64,000 nucleotides of DNA from Lactonifactor sp. BIOML-A5 (GTDB lineage: Bacteria > Bacillota > Clostridia > Lachnospirales > Lachnospiraceae): the NCBI RefSeq assembly GCF_009677585.1, contig NZ_WKYV01000016.1:1-64000 (forward strand), given 5' to 3'. Positions 7,713-17,107 of this stretch are shown piece by piece. Made by a program: the position numbers and the translations under genes. How positions within the stretch are numbered: the first letter of the stretch is position 1; each line of letters starts with the position of its first letter. A model generated the notes under the pieces. The model made no database searches. It saw only the letters and a program-made list of their open reading frames with translations, and was not told where the DNA came from.

Positions 7713-10184
7713 ATGATTGCCCATATCAATGCGGAAACAAGAGCAGAACAGACCGTCCTGTCCCATTTACAGGGGACAGCTGCGTTGTCAGAAAAGCTCG
7801 CCTGTCCCCTCGGTATGGGCAATCTTGCATACTTAACCGGGCTGCTTCACGACTTGGGGAAATGGCGGAAAAAATTCGAGGATTACATCCGTACAGCCAT
7901 AGACCACCCGGAAAAGGTTCGGAAAGGCGAGGTGAACCACAGCTCTGCTGGTGCCATTTATGTGTATCAGCGATACTACAAAGGCGATAAGCTGCAGAGG
8001 CTGACGGCGCAGTTGATGGCTGAAGCCATTCTTTCCCACCATGGCTTGAATGACTGCCTTAGCCCACAGGGAGATGAAGCATTCCGAACCCGTATCGAGA
8101 AGTTGGAAGATTTGGATTATGATGAAATTCTGGTAAATCTTGAGAAAAGTGGGATAAAGGCAGAGGAACTGGATGATCGGTTTGCAAAAGCGCAGGAAGA
8201 GATTGCAGTATTCATCCGGAAAACGTCGGGATATGATTATGGAAAAAGCTTCTTTCAGGGGATGATACAGCGAATGCTCCTGTCGATTTTGATTGATGCT
8301 GACCGGACAGATACCGCAGTGTTTTGCGGCACGCGGGATGAGCTTGCTAGGGAGTTTACGGACTGGGAGCTGCTTTGCAGAAAGATGGAAGGATATCTTG
8401 CCCAGCCAAAGTTTATGCAAGACACTCATATCTCGCGAATCCGCCGGGATATCGCCGATGAGTGCCTGCGGTTTGCGGAGAATCAAACCGGGATATATCG
8501 CCTTTCGGTCCCAACCGGAGGCGGAAAGACTTTAAGCGGTTTACGGCTGGCATTGAACCATATCGCCGGGACGCGGCGCGAGAGGTTTGGGAAAATAGAG
8601 AACTCGGAGATTCAGAAGAATCTGGAGAAACCGGAGAATCCGGCACCGACCGCAAAAAAGAGAATTTTTTACATAGGACCTTACCTGAGTATTTTGGAGC
8701 AGAATGCCCAGGTATTCCGGGATGTGCTTGGGGATGGAGATTTTTTACTGGAGCACCATTCCAACGTGGTTCAGGATGATGAATCCCAGTTGGAGGGGAG
8801 CCGATATCGGCAGATGACCGAAAACTGGGAAGTGCCGATTGTGTTGACCACATTTGTCCAGTTTTTAAATACCTTGTTTTCAGACAGTACCCAGTCTGTG
8901 CGGAGATTTCATAGTCTGGCAGATTCGATTATCATTATAGATGAGATTCAGTCGCTGCCCATTCATATGATTTGTATGTTCAATCTGATGATGAATTACT
9001 TGTCCGCTGTCTGGAATGTGACGGTGATTCTTTGCTCGGCTACACAGCCGGTCTTACATCATGTGAAGCCACCGATTGATTTGGGTCGTCCGGAAGATGT
9101 GATCGAAAATACAGCGAAGCTGTACGCCAGTCTGAAGCGCGTGAGAATCGAGGAAAAGAAGGGGTGGTTGGACACTTCGCAGCTTTCCCGGTTTGTGGCG
9201 GACATTGCAGGGCGGGAACGGTCGGTACTGGTGATTTTAAATACTAAGACAGCGGTGCGGGCATTATTTCTTGAATTAAAGCAATATTATGCTGACAGCA
9301 GTAAACCGGTTCGCATTGTCTATCTTACCACCAACATGTGTCCGGAACATCGCCTGAAGGTAATTCATGATTTAAAGCAGCAGTTAGAAGCAATTCAGGA
9401 AGGTTCGACAAACGAGCGAATGATTTGCGTAAGCACTTCCTTGATTGAAGCTGGTGTGGATTTGTCTTTTTGCAGTGTAATTCGTTCTTATGCGGGGATG
9501 GACAACGTTGCACAGGCAGCAGGACGATGCAACCGGAACGGAGAGTCGGAGGAAGGCGTTGTCTATCTGGTTCGGTACAAAGAAGAGAATATGAGCCATC
9601 AGAAACAGGTTGTGAAAGGCGCTTCCTGCAGTGAAAAGCTGGTGGAGGATTTTCAGCAGAATCCGCAGCGTTATGACCATGATTTGCTGTCTCCACAGGC
9701 GCTGAATGCGTACTACAACCATTATTATTACGACCCGGAACAACAAAAGCTGATGCGTTATCCCATAGAAAAGAAGGGCTTTACGCTGCTGGATTTGCTA
9801 AGCGAAAACAGGGTCGGGAAAATGGCGGCATACAGGGATAAACGTCAGGTTGAACTGGAACTTTGTCAGGCATTTAAAACGGCCGGGGCTTGCTTTCAGG
9901 CGATTGACAGTGATACGGTAAGCATTCTGGTTCCTTATGAAAAGGGAAGGGAATACATTGCAGATTTATGCAGTTTCCACAGCACACCGGCTGAATGTAA
10001 GAAGATTCTTCGAAAGGCGCAGCGATTTACGGTGAATTTATACCGTTATCAGTTTGAGAAAATGAAAAATCTGGAGGCACTGCAGTTCCTGGAAAAAGCA
10101 GGTGCATGGGCGCTGAAGGAAGGATTTTATGACGAGGAGATGGGAGTGGTAATGGAGAAAAAGCTTGATTTTATGGACATATAA
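7713..10184 (+). CDS. cas3: CRISPR-associated helicase-nuclease Cas3 (type I-C)
   Basis: An 823-residue fused HD nuclease and superfamily 2 helicase, the effector that unwinds and degrades target DNA recruited by Cascade. The HD motif is at residues 46-47 ([12 protein letters not shown]) with NHSSAGA further on. The helicase shows Walker A VPTGGGKT near residue 265, the DEAD-box variant [10 protein letters not shown] near 409, CSATQP, and motif [13 protein letters not shown] near 600. ATG 7713 has GGAGGAG eight bases upstream; an in-frame ATG at 7665 overlaps the preceding small ORF and has no RBS. It is the first gene of the seven-gene type I-C operon, 11 bp before cas5. All catalytic motifs are present, so it should be active. 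Confidence 0.95.
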   Translation: MIAHINAETRAEQTVLSHLQGTAALSEKLACPLGMGNLAYLTGLLHDLGKWRKKFEDYIRTAIDHPEKVRKGEVNHSSAGAIYVYQRYYKGDKLQRLTAQLMAEAILSHHGLNDCLSPQGDEAFRTRIEKLEDLDYDEILVNLEKSGIKAEELDDRFAKAQEEIAVFIRKTSGYDYGKSFFQGMIQRMLLSILIDADRTDTAVFCGTRDELAREFTDWELLCRKMEGYLAQPKFMQDTHISRIRRDIADECLRFAENQTGIYRLSVPTGGGKTLSGLRLALNHIAGTRRERFGKIENSEIQKNLEKPENPAPTAKKRIFYIGPYLSILEQNAQVFRDVLGDGDFLLEHHSNVVQDDESQLEGSRYRQMTENWEVPIVLTTFVQFLNTLFSDSTQSVRRFHSLADSIIIIDEIQSLPIHMICMFNLMMNYLSAVWNVTVILCSATQPVLHHVKPPIDLGRPEDVIENTAKLYASLKRVRIEEKKGWLDTSQLSRFVADIAGRERSVLVILNTKTAVRALFLELKQYYADSSKPVRIVYLTTNMCPEHRLKVIHDLKQQLEAIQEGSTNERMICVSTSLIEAGVDLSFCSVIRSYAGMDNVAQAAGRCNRNGESEEGVVYLVRYKEENMSHQKQVVKGASCSEKLVEDFQQNPQRYDHDLLSPQALNAYYNHYYYDPEQQKLMRYPIEKKGFTLLDLLSENRVGKMAAYRDKRQVELELCQAFKTAGACFQAIDSDTVSILVPYEKGREYIADLCSFHSTPAECKKILRKAQRFTVNLYRYQFEKMKNLEALQFLEKAGAWALKEGFYDEEMGVVMEKKLDFMDI

Positions 10185-10195
10185 GGAGGGATTAC

Positions 10196-10933
10196 ATGGA
10201 GAAAGAAAACAGCATTACATTTAAGGTGTATGGAATCAGGGCACTGTTCTCTGACCCGGTCACCAGAGCAGGAGGTGAGAAATTTTCTTATCAAGTGCCG
10301 ACCTATCAGGCCCTGAAAGGAATCACCGAAAGCATTTACTGGAAGCCTACCCTGGTGTGGGTAATCGACCGGGTGCGGGTGATGAAGCCTATACAGACGG
10401 AGTCACAGGCGGTTCGTCCCATTGACTATACCGGTGGGAATACCTTGTCTATCTATACCTATGTGCGGGATGTGGAATATCATGTGCAGGCGCATTTTGA
10501 GTGGAATGAGAACCGTCCGGAGCTGGCCCATGACCGCAATGAAAACAAGCATTTTTTCATTGCGAAGCGAATGGTGGACCGGGGCGGACGCAGGGATATT
10601 TTCCTTGGAACCAGAGAATGCCAGGGGTATGTGGAGCCATGTGAATTTATGGAAGAGAAGGGATTTTATGATGAGATTCCAGAACTTTCCTTTGGAACCA
10701 TGGTGCATGGCCTGACCTATCCCGATGAAGCGGTTCGGGAGGAGGAACGGGGGAAATTGACGGCGAGATTCTGGCGGCCGGTTATGAAAAACGGAATTAT
10801 TGATTTTGTTCGTCCGGAGGCGTGTGAGATTCGAAGAACCCTGCGGGATATGTCTATGAATCATTTTGATGACCACAACAGCCAGGGGGTGGAGGATCTG
10901 GAAGAACTGTTTTTGCAGGAAGGGGTGAAGTGA
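10196..10933 (+). CDS. cas5c: CRISPR-associated Cas5c (crRNA endonuclease)
   Basis: A 245-residue RAMP protein of the Cas5c/Cas5d type. In type I-C, which lacks Cas6, Cas5 cuts the CRISPR transcript at the 3' base of the repeat hairpin and stays bound to the crRNA handle. An N-terminal ferredoxin-like start ([20 protein letters not shown]) and the Lys-His pair in [12 protein letters not shown], matching the catalytic Lys-His known in the Bacillus enzyme, are visible. The RBS AAGGAGG lies seven bases before the ATG. It follows cas3 and ends one base before the cas8c start. The repeats in the arrays here have the hairpin that this enzyme needs. Confidence 0.93.
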   Translation: MEKENSITFKVYGIRALFSDPVTRAGGEKFSYQVPTYQALKGITESIYWKPTLVWVIDRVRVMKPIQTESQAVRPIDYTGGNTLSIYTYVRDVEYHVQAHFEWNENRPELAHDRNENKHFFIAKRMVDRGGRRDIFLGTRECQGYVEPCEFMEEKGFYDEIPELSFGTMVHGLTYPDEAVREEERGKLTARFWRPVMKNGIIDFVRPEACEIRRTLRDMSMNHFDDHNSQGVEDLEELFLQEGVK

Positions 10934-10934
10934 T

Positions 10935-12791
10935 TTGGGATTGCTGCAGGATTTGTATGAGACCTATGACAAGTCGGCTCATCTCGTGGGAAAGGAGGAC
11001 GAGTTTGGGAAAATCCTTCTTCCCATTGCCCATTCCACGCAGAATGCACAGATTGAGGTGGGGATTGATTTAAACGGAGCCTACAAGGGCGCACGGCGGG
11101 TGGAGAAAGCCCGGGCGGTGACCATTATTCCGGTGACGGAGGATTCCGGAAGTCGTTCCAGCGGGATTGCGCCCCATCCATTGTGTGATAAGCTGATTTA
11201 TGTTGCTGGAGATTATGCCCGGTTTGTGCCGGGAAAAAAGACACAGCAATATTACGATGCCTATATTGCACAGTTAAAGGAGTGGAAGGAACATGGCTGC
11301 CATCCGTATGTGGAAGCAGTTTATCAGTATCTGAGCAAGGGAACATTGATGCAGGATTTGATATCCGAAGGGATTTTGGAGGTGGATGAAGGCAGGAAGC
11401 CGGTGCCCAATGCGAAGATTGAAGGTATTGCCCAGACAGATGCTTTTGTGCGGTTTTGCATCAATGATATCAATGTGATGGGAACCGGTGAAATCTTCAA
11501 GGAGAAAGCGGTTTATGATGATTACATTCAATATTATCTGAGTATTCAGGGAGAGCGGGATATTGATTATATCAACGGAGAATATACCATGTGCTCGGAA
11601 AAACAGCCCTCCAAAATCCGCCACAGCGCAGATAAGGCGAAGCTGATATCGGCCAATGACAGCAGCGGGTTTACGTATCGCGGACGTTTTACAGGCAAAA
11701 AAGAGGCCATGTCAATCGGGTATGAGACATCCCAGAAAGCTCACAATGCACTGAAATGGCTGATTGAACGGCAGGCCTATAACCGGTATGGTTTGTGTAT
11801 TCTGGTGTGGAATCCGGTGCTGCTGGATGTGCCGGACTGGATGTTGGATACGGCGGATTTGTTGTACGAGGACAGTGATGTCCCGGCGATGGTTGACCAG
11901 GAATATGCCCTTCGTGTGCGGGAGGCGATATCCGGAAAGTATGCAGATATTAAAACAAAGGATACAGATATCAGCATATTGTCCCTGGACGCGGCAACAC
12001 CGGGACGTATGGGAATTCGGCAGTATCAGAAGATTGCAGGTTCTGTGTTTCTGGAACGGCTGGAGTCCTGGCATGCGGAGTGCAGCTGGCGGATGACTTA
12101 TAAAAAGGGAATAAAGTCTGTGATTATGGCACCGTCTCCGGAGGATATTGCCAGAGCGGCTTATGGAGTGGAGCGGAATGGACTTTTGGAGTTGGATGCA
12201 AAGCGCATGGGAGACGTGGTTGAGTCCTTGATTCCATGCATCACCGGTGAGAAAAAGATACCGGCGGAGATTGTGCGGGCAGCAGTTCAGAGAGCCTTTG
12301 AACCGCAGAAATTCAGCGATTATAATTACCGGAAGGTCTTGGAAGTGACCTGTGCATTGCTGCACAGACAAATGATATACAAAGAAGGAGAGGGGCGAAA
12401 TGTTATGGCACTTGACCGAAACAGAACAGTGAGGGACTATCTTTATGGCCGGCTGATGGCAGTGGGACATAAGGTGGAGTATGATACGTTTTCTGAGAGT
12501 GAAAGAGGAAAACGAGAGACAAATGTGACACGGTTTATGAGCCAGATTGTGAAGCGGCCGCAGCAGACCTGGGAGCTGATTAGCCTGAAATTGCTGCCTT
12601 ATAAGAGCAAACTAAATCCGGGACTGCAGACCAAATACCAGAAGGAAGAGCAGGAGATATACGATTTATTTTTGGCAGATGAGTATTCAGATCCGAGGCC
12701 GCTGGGGGCGGAATTTTTGCTGGGTTATGCTTGTGAGTTAAGCTATTTATGGGGAACAAATGAGAGTAAGGAAAGCGAGAAGGAGGACTAA
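10935..12791 (+). CDS. cas8c: Cascade large subunit Cas8c (Csd1)
   Basis: A 618-residue type I-C large subunit that recognises the PAM and helps recruit Cas3. The N-terminus (MGLLQDLYETYDKSAHLVGK) and the segment near residue 75 (SSGIAPHPLCDKLIYVAGDY) are typical of Csd1. Translation appears to start at TTG 10935, one base after the cas5 stop, with AGGAAGG in the cas5 end as Shine-Dalgarno; no ATG is better placed. The last 128 codons are probably also translated separately as Cas11c (see 12405). It lies between cas5c and cas7c in the standard I-C order. Length is normal for the family. Confidence 0.92.
   Translation: MGLLQDLYETYDKSAHLVGKEDEFGKILLPIAHSTQNAQIEVGIDLNGAYKGARRVEKARAVTIIPVTEDSGSRSSGIAPHPLCDKLIYVAGDYARFVPGKKTQQYYDAYIAQLKEWKEHGCHPYVEAVYQYLSKGTLMQDLISEGILEVDEGRKPVPNAKIEGIAQTDAFVRFCINDINVMGTGEIFKEKAVYDDYIQYYLSIQGERDIDYINGEYTMCSEKQPSKIRHSADKAKLISANDSSGFTYRGRFTGKKEAMSIGYETSQKAHNALKWLIERQAYNRYGLCILVWNPVLLDVPDWMLDTADLLYEDSDVPAMVDQEYALRVREAISGKYADIKTKDTDISILSLDAATPGRMGIRQYQKIAGSVFLERLESWHAECSWRMTYKKGIKSVIMAPSPEDIARAAYGVERNGLLELDAKRMGDVVESLIPCITGEKKIPAEIVRAAVQRAFEPQKFSDYNYRKVLEVTCALLHRQMIYKEGEGRNVMALDRNRTVRDYLYGRLMAVGHKVEYDTFSESERGKRETNVTRFMSQIVKRPQQTWELISLKLLPYKSKLNPGLQTKYQKEEQEIYDLFLADEYSDPRPLGAEFLLGYACELSYLWGTNESKESEKED
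12405..12791 (+). CDS. cas11c: Probable nested small subunit Cas11c
   Basis: An in-frame internal ATG within cas8c (codon 491) would give a 128-residue protein beginning MALDRNRTVRDYLYGRL. It is preceded by a purine-rich AAGGAGAGGGG stretch (12385-12395), which would place ribosomes 9-14 bases from the ATG. Type I-C complexes are known to contain Cas11 small subunits made by internal translation of cas8c, and this size and position match that case. The product would line the Cascade backbone next to Cas7 and stabilise the R-loop. Inference from position, RBS and family precedent; expression is not shown by sequence alone. Confidence 0.6.
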   Translation: MALDRNRTVRDYLYGRLMAVGHKVEYDTFSESERGKRETNVTRFMSQIVKRPQQTWELISLKLLPYKSKLNPGLQTKYQKEEQEIYDLFLADEYSDPRPLGAEFLLGYACELSYLWGTNESKESEKED

Positions 12792-13661
12792 ATGATGAGC
12801 ACTTTTACAAACAAAATCGATTTTGCAGTGCTGGTGACGGTAAACAAGGCCAATCCCAACGGAGACCCGTTAAACGGAAATCGCCCGCGTGAGGATTTTG
12901 ACGGCAGAGGTGAGATTTCGGATGTGTGCATTAAGCGGAAAATCCGCAACCGTCTGCAGGATATGGGGGAAGAGATTTTTGTGCAGTCGGACGGCCATTA
13001 CACGGATGAATACAGAAGCTTAAGCGACCGGGCAAAGAATTGTAAGGAGCTGGAGGCAGCGCAGAAGGCAAAGGATATGGAAGCCTACGCAAAGGCCGCC
13101 TGTGAAAAATGGATTGATGTGAGAAGTTTTGGGCAGGTGTTTGCATTTAAGGGAGCGGACAGCGGAGTGTCGGTTGGTGTGCGGGGCCCGGTTTCCATTC
13201 ATCCGGCTTTTAGTGTATCCCCGGTGGATATTATGGATCAGCAGATTACAAAGAGTACCAACAGCGAGCCAACCAAGGATGGCAAGCGTTCTTCTGATAC
13301 TATGGGTATGAAGCACCGCGTAGAGTTCGGTTTGTACGTATTTAAGGGAAGTATCAATCACCAGTTGGCGGAAAAGACGGGATTTTCCGATGAAGATGCA
13401 GAAATGATTAAGCAGGCGCTGATTACGTTGTTTGAAAATGACTGTTCTTCGGCGCGCCCGGACGGCAGTATGGAGGTGGTGAAGGTATACTGGTGGAAGC
13501 ATAATTGTCCCATGGGACAGTATTCTTCTGCGAAGGTTCACCGTACTTTGAAGATTGAGGAAAAAAAATCGGCGAACGGCATGCCCGGCTGCTTTGAGGA
13601 CTATGAGGTAACTCTTCAGTCTTTGGAAGGTCTGGAGCCGGAAATCTATGATGGAATATGA
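12792..13661 (+). CDS. cas7c: Cascade backbone subunit Cas7c (Csd2)
   Basis: A 289-residue Cas7 RAMP protein that polymerises along the crRNA spacer. The hallmark N-terminus is present (VTVNKANPNGDPLNGNRPR), as is the conserved middle TMGMKHRVEFGLYVFKGSIN. It starts directly at the cas8c stop with GGAGG just upstream and overlaps cas4 by 14 bases, which points to tight translational coupling. An alternative ATG sits one codon later. Length and motifs are normal for I-C. Confidence 0.93.
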   Translation: MMSTFTNKIDFAVLVTVNKANPNGDPLNGNRPREDFDGRGEISDVCIKRKIRNRLQDMGEEIFVQSDGHYTDEYRSLSDRAKNCKELEAAQKAKDMEAYAKAACEKWIDVRSFGQVFAFKGADSGVSVGVRGPVSIHPAFSVSPVDIMDQQITKSTNSEPTKDGKRSSDTMGMKHRVEFGLYVFKGSINHQLAEKTGFSDEDAEMIKQALITLFENDCSSARPDGSMEVVKVYWWKHNCPMGQYSSAKVHRTLKIEEKKSANGMPGCFEDYEVTLQSLEGLEPEIYDGI

Positions 13662-14313
13662 TGAAAATGATTTCCTGATGCTGTCGGGAATCCAACATTA
13701 TGCGTTCTGTCCCAGACAGTGGGCATTGATTCATATTGAACAGCAGTGGGAGGAGAATTATTTCACCATTGATGGGATGATTATGCATGAAAATGCCCAC
13801 AATCAGGAGAAAACAGAGAAGCGGAAAAATCTTCTGATTACCAGAGGCATGCCGATTTTTTCAAGGACGCTGGGGATCCGAGGTGTGTGTGATGTGGTGG
13901 AATTTCATCGGAATGAGCAAGGGGTGACGCTGCAAAATTATGCAGGATTGTATCTGCCTGTGCCGGTGGAATATAAGCGGGGAAAGCCGAAAACCCACGA
14001 TGCAGATGAGCTGCAGCTGTGTGCCCAGGCCATGTGCCTGGAGGAAATGCTGCTGTGTGAAATCCCCAAAGGGTATTTGTATTATGGGGAGCCGAAGAAG
14101 CGGCAGGAGGTTATGTTTGACGAGGAACTGCGGCAAAAAGTCATTGCTTCTTTTACAAAGATGCATGAGCTTTTTGATAAGCAGTACACGCCTCGTGTGA
14201 AACAGACGAAAGCGTGCAGATCCTGTTCCATGGCAGATGTGTGCCTTCCCGGATTAAATAAAACGGTTTCGGTGGAGCGTTATTTCGAGAAGGCCATGAA
14301 GGAGGGAGAGTAG
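13648..14313 (+). CDS. cas4: CRISPR-associated exonuclease Cas4
   Basis: A 221-residue RecB-like nuclease with a 4Fe-4S cluster that trims prespacers and selects the PAM during adaptation. The first cluster cysteine is in FCPRQWAL and the other three in the C-terminal CRSCSMADVCLPGL. The RecB catalytic core appears as GVCDVVEFH and VPVEYKRGKPK. It overlaps the cas7 end by 14 bases and abuts cas1, so it belongs to the adaptation module cas4-cas1-cas2. All four cysteines are present. Confidence 0.93.
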   Translation: MMEYDENDFLMLSGIQHYAFCPRQWALIHIEQQWEENYFTIDGMIMHENAHNQEKTEKRKNLLITRGMPIFSRTLGIRGVCDVVEFHRNEQGVTLQNYAGLYLPVPVEYKRGKPKTHDADELQLCAQAMCLEEMLLCEIPKGYLYYGEPKKRQEVMFDEELRQKVIASFTKMHELFDKQYTPRVKQTKACRSCSMADVCLPGLNKTVSVERYFEKAMKEGE

Positions 14314-15345
14314 ATGAAGAAATTACTGAACACCCTTTATGTGACGTCTTCCGATGCCTATCTTTCTCTGGATGGGGAAAATGTGGTGATTCTGAAAGGG
14401 GACGGCGGCAAGGTGCGCATTCCCCTGCACAATCTGGAAGGAATTGTAGCATTTGGATACACAGGAGCCAGCCCAGCTTTGATGGGAGCCTGTGCCCAAC
14501 GGAATATTTCCCTGGTGTTTCTCACGCAAAACGGCAGATTTCTTGCAAGAGTTGTGGGGGAGACGAAAGGAAATGTGGTTCTGCGCAGGCAGCAGTACCG
14601 GATGGCAGACCAGGAAACTATGAGGCTGGCGATTTCGAAAAACTGCCTGACAGGGAAGATTTATAATAGCAGAAGCGTCATAAATCGAGCGCTGCGAGAT
14701 CATCCCCAGAGAGTGGATACAGAGAAATTCCAGATGGTTTCCGACCAGCTGAACAACAGCCTTTCCCTTATCAGAAATGCTATCGGAGTTGATGAACTAA
14801 GGGGGTATGAGGGGGAGGCGGCAGCAAGATATTTTTCTGTATTTGACGGATTGATTTTGCAGCAAAAGGACGGATTTTCTTTTTCCGGGCGAACAAAGAG
14901 ACCGCCTCTGGACAATGTAAATGCCATGCTTTCCTTCGTGTATACACTGCTTACCCGGGAGACCGCTGCGGCGTTGGAGACGGTGGGATTGGATTCCTAC
15001 GTTGGTTTTCTGCACACAGACAGGCCGGGAAGAGTGTCGCTTGCCCTGGATATGATTGAGGAGCTGCGCCCCATTTTTGCAGACCGTTTCGTCCTGTCCC
15101 TGATTAATAAAAAGGTGGTAGATGCAGGAGACTTTGAAAAGCAGGAAAATGGTGCGGTCTACATGTCTGATGAGGCCAGAAAGAAAATTCTAAGTCTGTG
15201 GCAGGAGCGGAAACAAGAGAAAATCAAGCATCCCTATCTGGGAGAAACGGTGGAATGGGGACTGGTTCCCTTCGTCCAGGCAATGCTTCTGGCCCGGTTT
15301 ATACGGGGAGACCTGGACGGTTATCCGCCATTTATGTGGAAGTAG
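14314..15345 (+). CDS. cas1: CRISPR integrase Cas1 (type I-C)
   Basis: A 343-residue Cas1 integrase that, with Cas2, inserts new spacers at the leader end of the arrays. It has a beta-rich N-terminal domain and a helical catalytic domain. The histidine metal ligand lies in GFLHTDRPGRVSLALDMIEE, followed by acidic residues, and the E of YEGEAAARYF near residue 168 fits the first ligand. The start codon follows the cas4 stop immediately. The frame ends nine bases before the proposed cas2 GTG. Motifs and length are typical of the I-C/I-B Cas1 group. Confidence 0.95.
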   Translation: MKKLLNTLYVTSSDAYLSLDGENVVILKGDGGKVRIPLHNLEGIVAFGYTGASPALMGACAQRNISLVFLTQNGRFLARVVGETKGNVVLRRQQYRMADQETMRLAISKNCLTGKIYNSRSVINRALRDHPQRVDTEKFQMVSDQLNNSLSLIRNAIGVDELRGYEGEAAARYFSVFDGLILQQKDGFSFSGRTKRPPLDNVNAMLSFVYTLLTRETAAALETVGLDSYVGFLHTDRPGRVSLALDMIEELRPIFADRFVLSLINKKVVDAGDFEKQENGAVYMSDEARKKILSLWQERKQEKIKHPYLGETVEWGLVPFVQAMLLARFIRGDLDGYPPFMWK

Positions 15346-15353
15346 GTGATAAG

Positions 15354-15644
15354 GTGCTGGTACTGATTACATATGACGTGAATACAGAGGATGCAGGCGG
15401 AAAAGCCAGGCTCCGCAAGGTGGCAAAGCAGTGCACAAATTATGGTCAGCGGGTTCAGAACTCGGTGTTTGAATGTGTGATGGACTACGGAAAATGCAGA
15501 GAGGTGAAGCATATTCTGGAGGAGATTATTGATAAGGATAAGGACAGCCTGCGCTTTTATTATCTGGGAAATAATTACCAGGGAAAGATAGAACATATTG
15601 GCGCAAAGGAAACGTTTTCCGTAGAGGCCCCGCTGATTATCTGA
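15354..15644 (+). CDS. cas2: CRISPR adaptation protein Cas2
   Basis: A 96-residue Cas2, the dimeric bridge of the Cas1-Cas2 integrase. The sequence LVLITYDVNTEDAGGKARL, with VQNSVFECVMD further on, is diagnostic for I-C Cas2. The start is taken as GTG 15354, eight bases after the cas1 stop, because family members begin M-LVLITYDV; the longer upstream frame only reads through cas1. AGGTGAT just upstream serves as RBS. It is the last gene of the operon. The first leader motif begins 41 bp downstream. Confidence 0.93.
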   Translation: MLVLITYDVNTEDAGGKARLRKVAKQCTNYGQRVQNSVFECVMDYGKCREVKHILEEIIDKDKDSLRFYYLGNNYQGKIEHIGAKETFSVEAPLII

Positions 15645-15684
15645 TGAGTGCTTGTTGGTTGTCCGATCGTAGTGGGATTCACGA

Positions 15685-15729
15685 AGTGCGAATGTGAGTT
15701 GCACATGATTTCTTTGGGGGATTCGCACT
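15685..15729 (+). promoter_or_regulatory. CRISPR leader motif, array 1
   Basis: A 45-bp block whose ends form a perfect 9-bp inverted repeat (AGTGCGAAT / ATTCGCACT) with a GGGGG run before the right arm. The same block, 35 of 45 bases identical and with identical arms, precedes array 2 at 16112-16156. It lies 116 bp before the first repeat, so it is probably a leader element read by Cas1-Cas2 or the array promoter region. Confidence 0.6.
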
Positions 15730-15845
15730 GGGTTTTGGGGTGTTTTGGGGGTTGAAAAAGGGTGATTTTGAAGTTTTAAAATCGTTTTTTGTAAAAATAT
15801 ATAATTAGAAGAAGGATATTGCTTTGGAAATTGTGCATTTTTGCT

Positions 15846-16083
15846 GTCGAGGCTCGCGAGAGCCTTGTGGATTGAAATATTTTGGGCTTGCCGTTGCTAT
15901 CAAGCATTACTGTCGAGGCTCGCGAGAGCCTTGTGGATTGAAATTCGTTTCTTTACGAAACAGAAATAATCTGATATAGTCGAGGCTCGCGAGAGCCTTG
16001 TGGATTGAAATAGTTTTGAGGAGTAGCTGACATCTCCACAATATGGTCGAGGCTCGCGAGGGAAACTCGGTAGAGATTAAAAT
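15846..16083 (+). CRISPR. Type I-C CRISPR array 1 (3 spacers)
   Basis: Three identical 33-bp repeats at 15846-15878, 15912-15944 and 15979-16011, and a degenerate last one from 16046. The repeat starts GTCGAGGCTC, forms the stem AGGCTC-GCGA-GAGCCT, and ends GTGGATTGAAAT. Spacers are 33, 34 and 34 bp. The terminal repeat keeps only its first 15 bases and then diverges, which marks the leader-distal end and fixes plus-strand orientation. The 3' part matches the handle of I-C crRNAs cut by Cas5c. Confidence 0.95.
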
Positions 16084-16111
16084 CAGATTCGTTTTTAATT
16101 AATAGAGATTT

Positions 16112-16156
16112 AGTGCGAATGTCAAGTGCACAGAAATTTGCAGGGGGATTCGCACT
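16112..16156 (+). promoter_or_regulatory. CRISPR leader motif, array 2
   Basis: Second copy of the 45-bp leader block with the same AGTGCGAAT / ATTCGCACT arms, 128 bp upstream of the first repeat of array 2. It lies 28 bp after the degenerate end of array 1. Confidence 0.6.
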
Positions 16157-16284
16157 AGAAAGTATGCTATATTGAATAGGCTATGAGGTATGGAGGAAGG
16201 ATATACTTGCCATGGTTCGGTGAAATGTGTACAATGTGACTATATATATTGCAATTTTCAATGAGATAATTATGCATAATTGCA

Positions 16285-16385
16285 GTCGTTCCCTTCGCTG
16301 GGAACGTGGATTGAAATTATTTTTAGCGGTACAACCTGATAGTAAAACTTAGGTCGTTCCCTTCGCTGGGAACGTGGATTGAATT
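16285..16385 (+). CRISPR. Type I-C CRISPR array 2 (1 spacer)
   Basis: Two 33-bp repeats at 16285-16317 and 16353-16385 with one 35-bp spacer. The repeat starts GTCGTTCCC, forms the stem GTTCCC-TTCGCT-GGGAAC and ends GTGGATTGAAAT; the last copy has one substitution near its 3' end (GAATT). The ends match array 1 but the stem differs in sequence, with base pairing kept. It has its own copy of the leader motif. Confidence 0.9.
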
Positions 16386-16441
16386 AGTAATAAATTTCCT
16401 GCTTATCTGCCGTAAAATAGAATTCTAAGGAGATAGTAAAC

Positions 16442-16951
16442 ATGATATTCGACTTTTACCCATGGAAAATGGATATTGATATTAAAGCTACGAAACAACT
16501 TTATGAGAGAAAAGACTACGCCAAAGATAGGAATGCCAATAAAACTATGTTTCAGGAGATGTCCGAAAAACAGAGAAATTTTTTTATATCCGTAGGTGTT
16601 GACATATTAAAAGCAAAAGTAATAGAAAAAGTTCATAATATTCCAAGTGATGGGGAATTGACTGGCGGGAAGATTTATAGTAGGACACTGGATTTTCTAA
16701 TGTGTGGGAAGTTCCTTTCTATACCAGATTATCAGGAAGAAGTATACAGTGATGAAGAAATATTCGGTATGAATTTTTCTCATTCTTTACAAGTTATTTC
16801 TATGCCGGAGGAACAGAAAATTCCTGTATTCGATATTGATGGGTGGGGGTGTGTATTTAAGCATCCTTTATTTAGATTCGGGGAAGAGGATTTTAAACAA
16901 TGGGATTGTGGTTACATAGCAGGCACTATATTGCTTATGAAAGACCTATAA
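16442..16951 (+). CDS. Hypothetical protein of 169 residues
   Basis: Not recognised. A soluble protein rich in charged and aromatic residues with no signal peptide or membrane segment; aromatic motifs include DFYPWKMD at the start and DIDGWGCVFKHP near the end. ATG 16442 has a good RBS (TAAGGAGAT). It starts 56 bp after array 2 and is followed by a run of small accessory genes, including an Imm-5-like immunity protein. Size, composition and setting fit the small immunity proteins of polymorphic toxin systems, but that is only a suggestion from context. Confidence 0.6.
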   Translation: MIFDFYPWKMDIDIKATKQLYERKDYAKDRNANKTMFQEMSEKQRNFFISVGVDILKAKVIEKVHNIPSDGELTGGKIYSRTLDFLMCGKFLSIPDYQEEVYSDEEIFGMNFSHSLQVISMPEEQKIPVFDIDGWGCVFKHPLFRFGEEDFKQWDCGYIAGTILLMKDL

Positions 16952-17107
16952 TTAAAATTTCTGGTACCATTATTGAGTAATATTGTTTTAAAAAAGTTTT
17001 ATAAAATTGTACTGCAACTTATGGGAAAGGGAGTACACGCATGTGATTTAGTTGTAACTTTTTCTGATAGGGTATAAGAAAACTGAAGGAACGATAGTGA
17101 ACATACA

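Noticed and set aside
11712..12470. A 252-codon frame antisense to cas8c
   Set aside because: It mirrors a real, well-motifed gene on the other strand and has no start signal.
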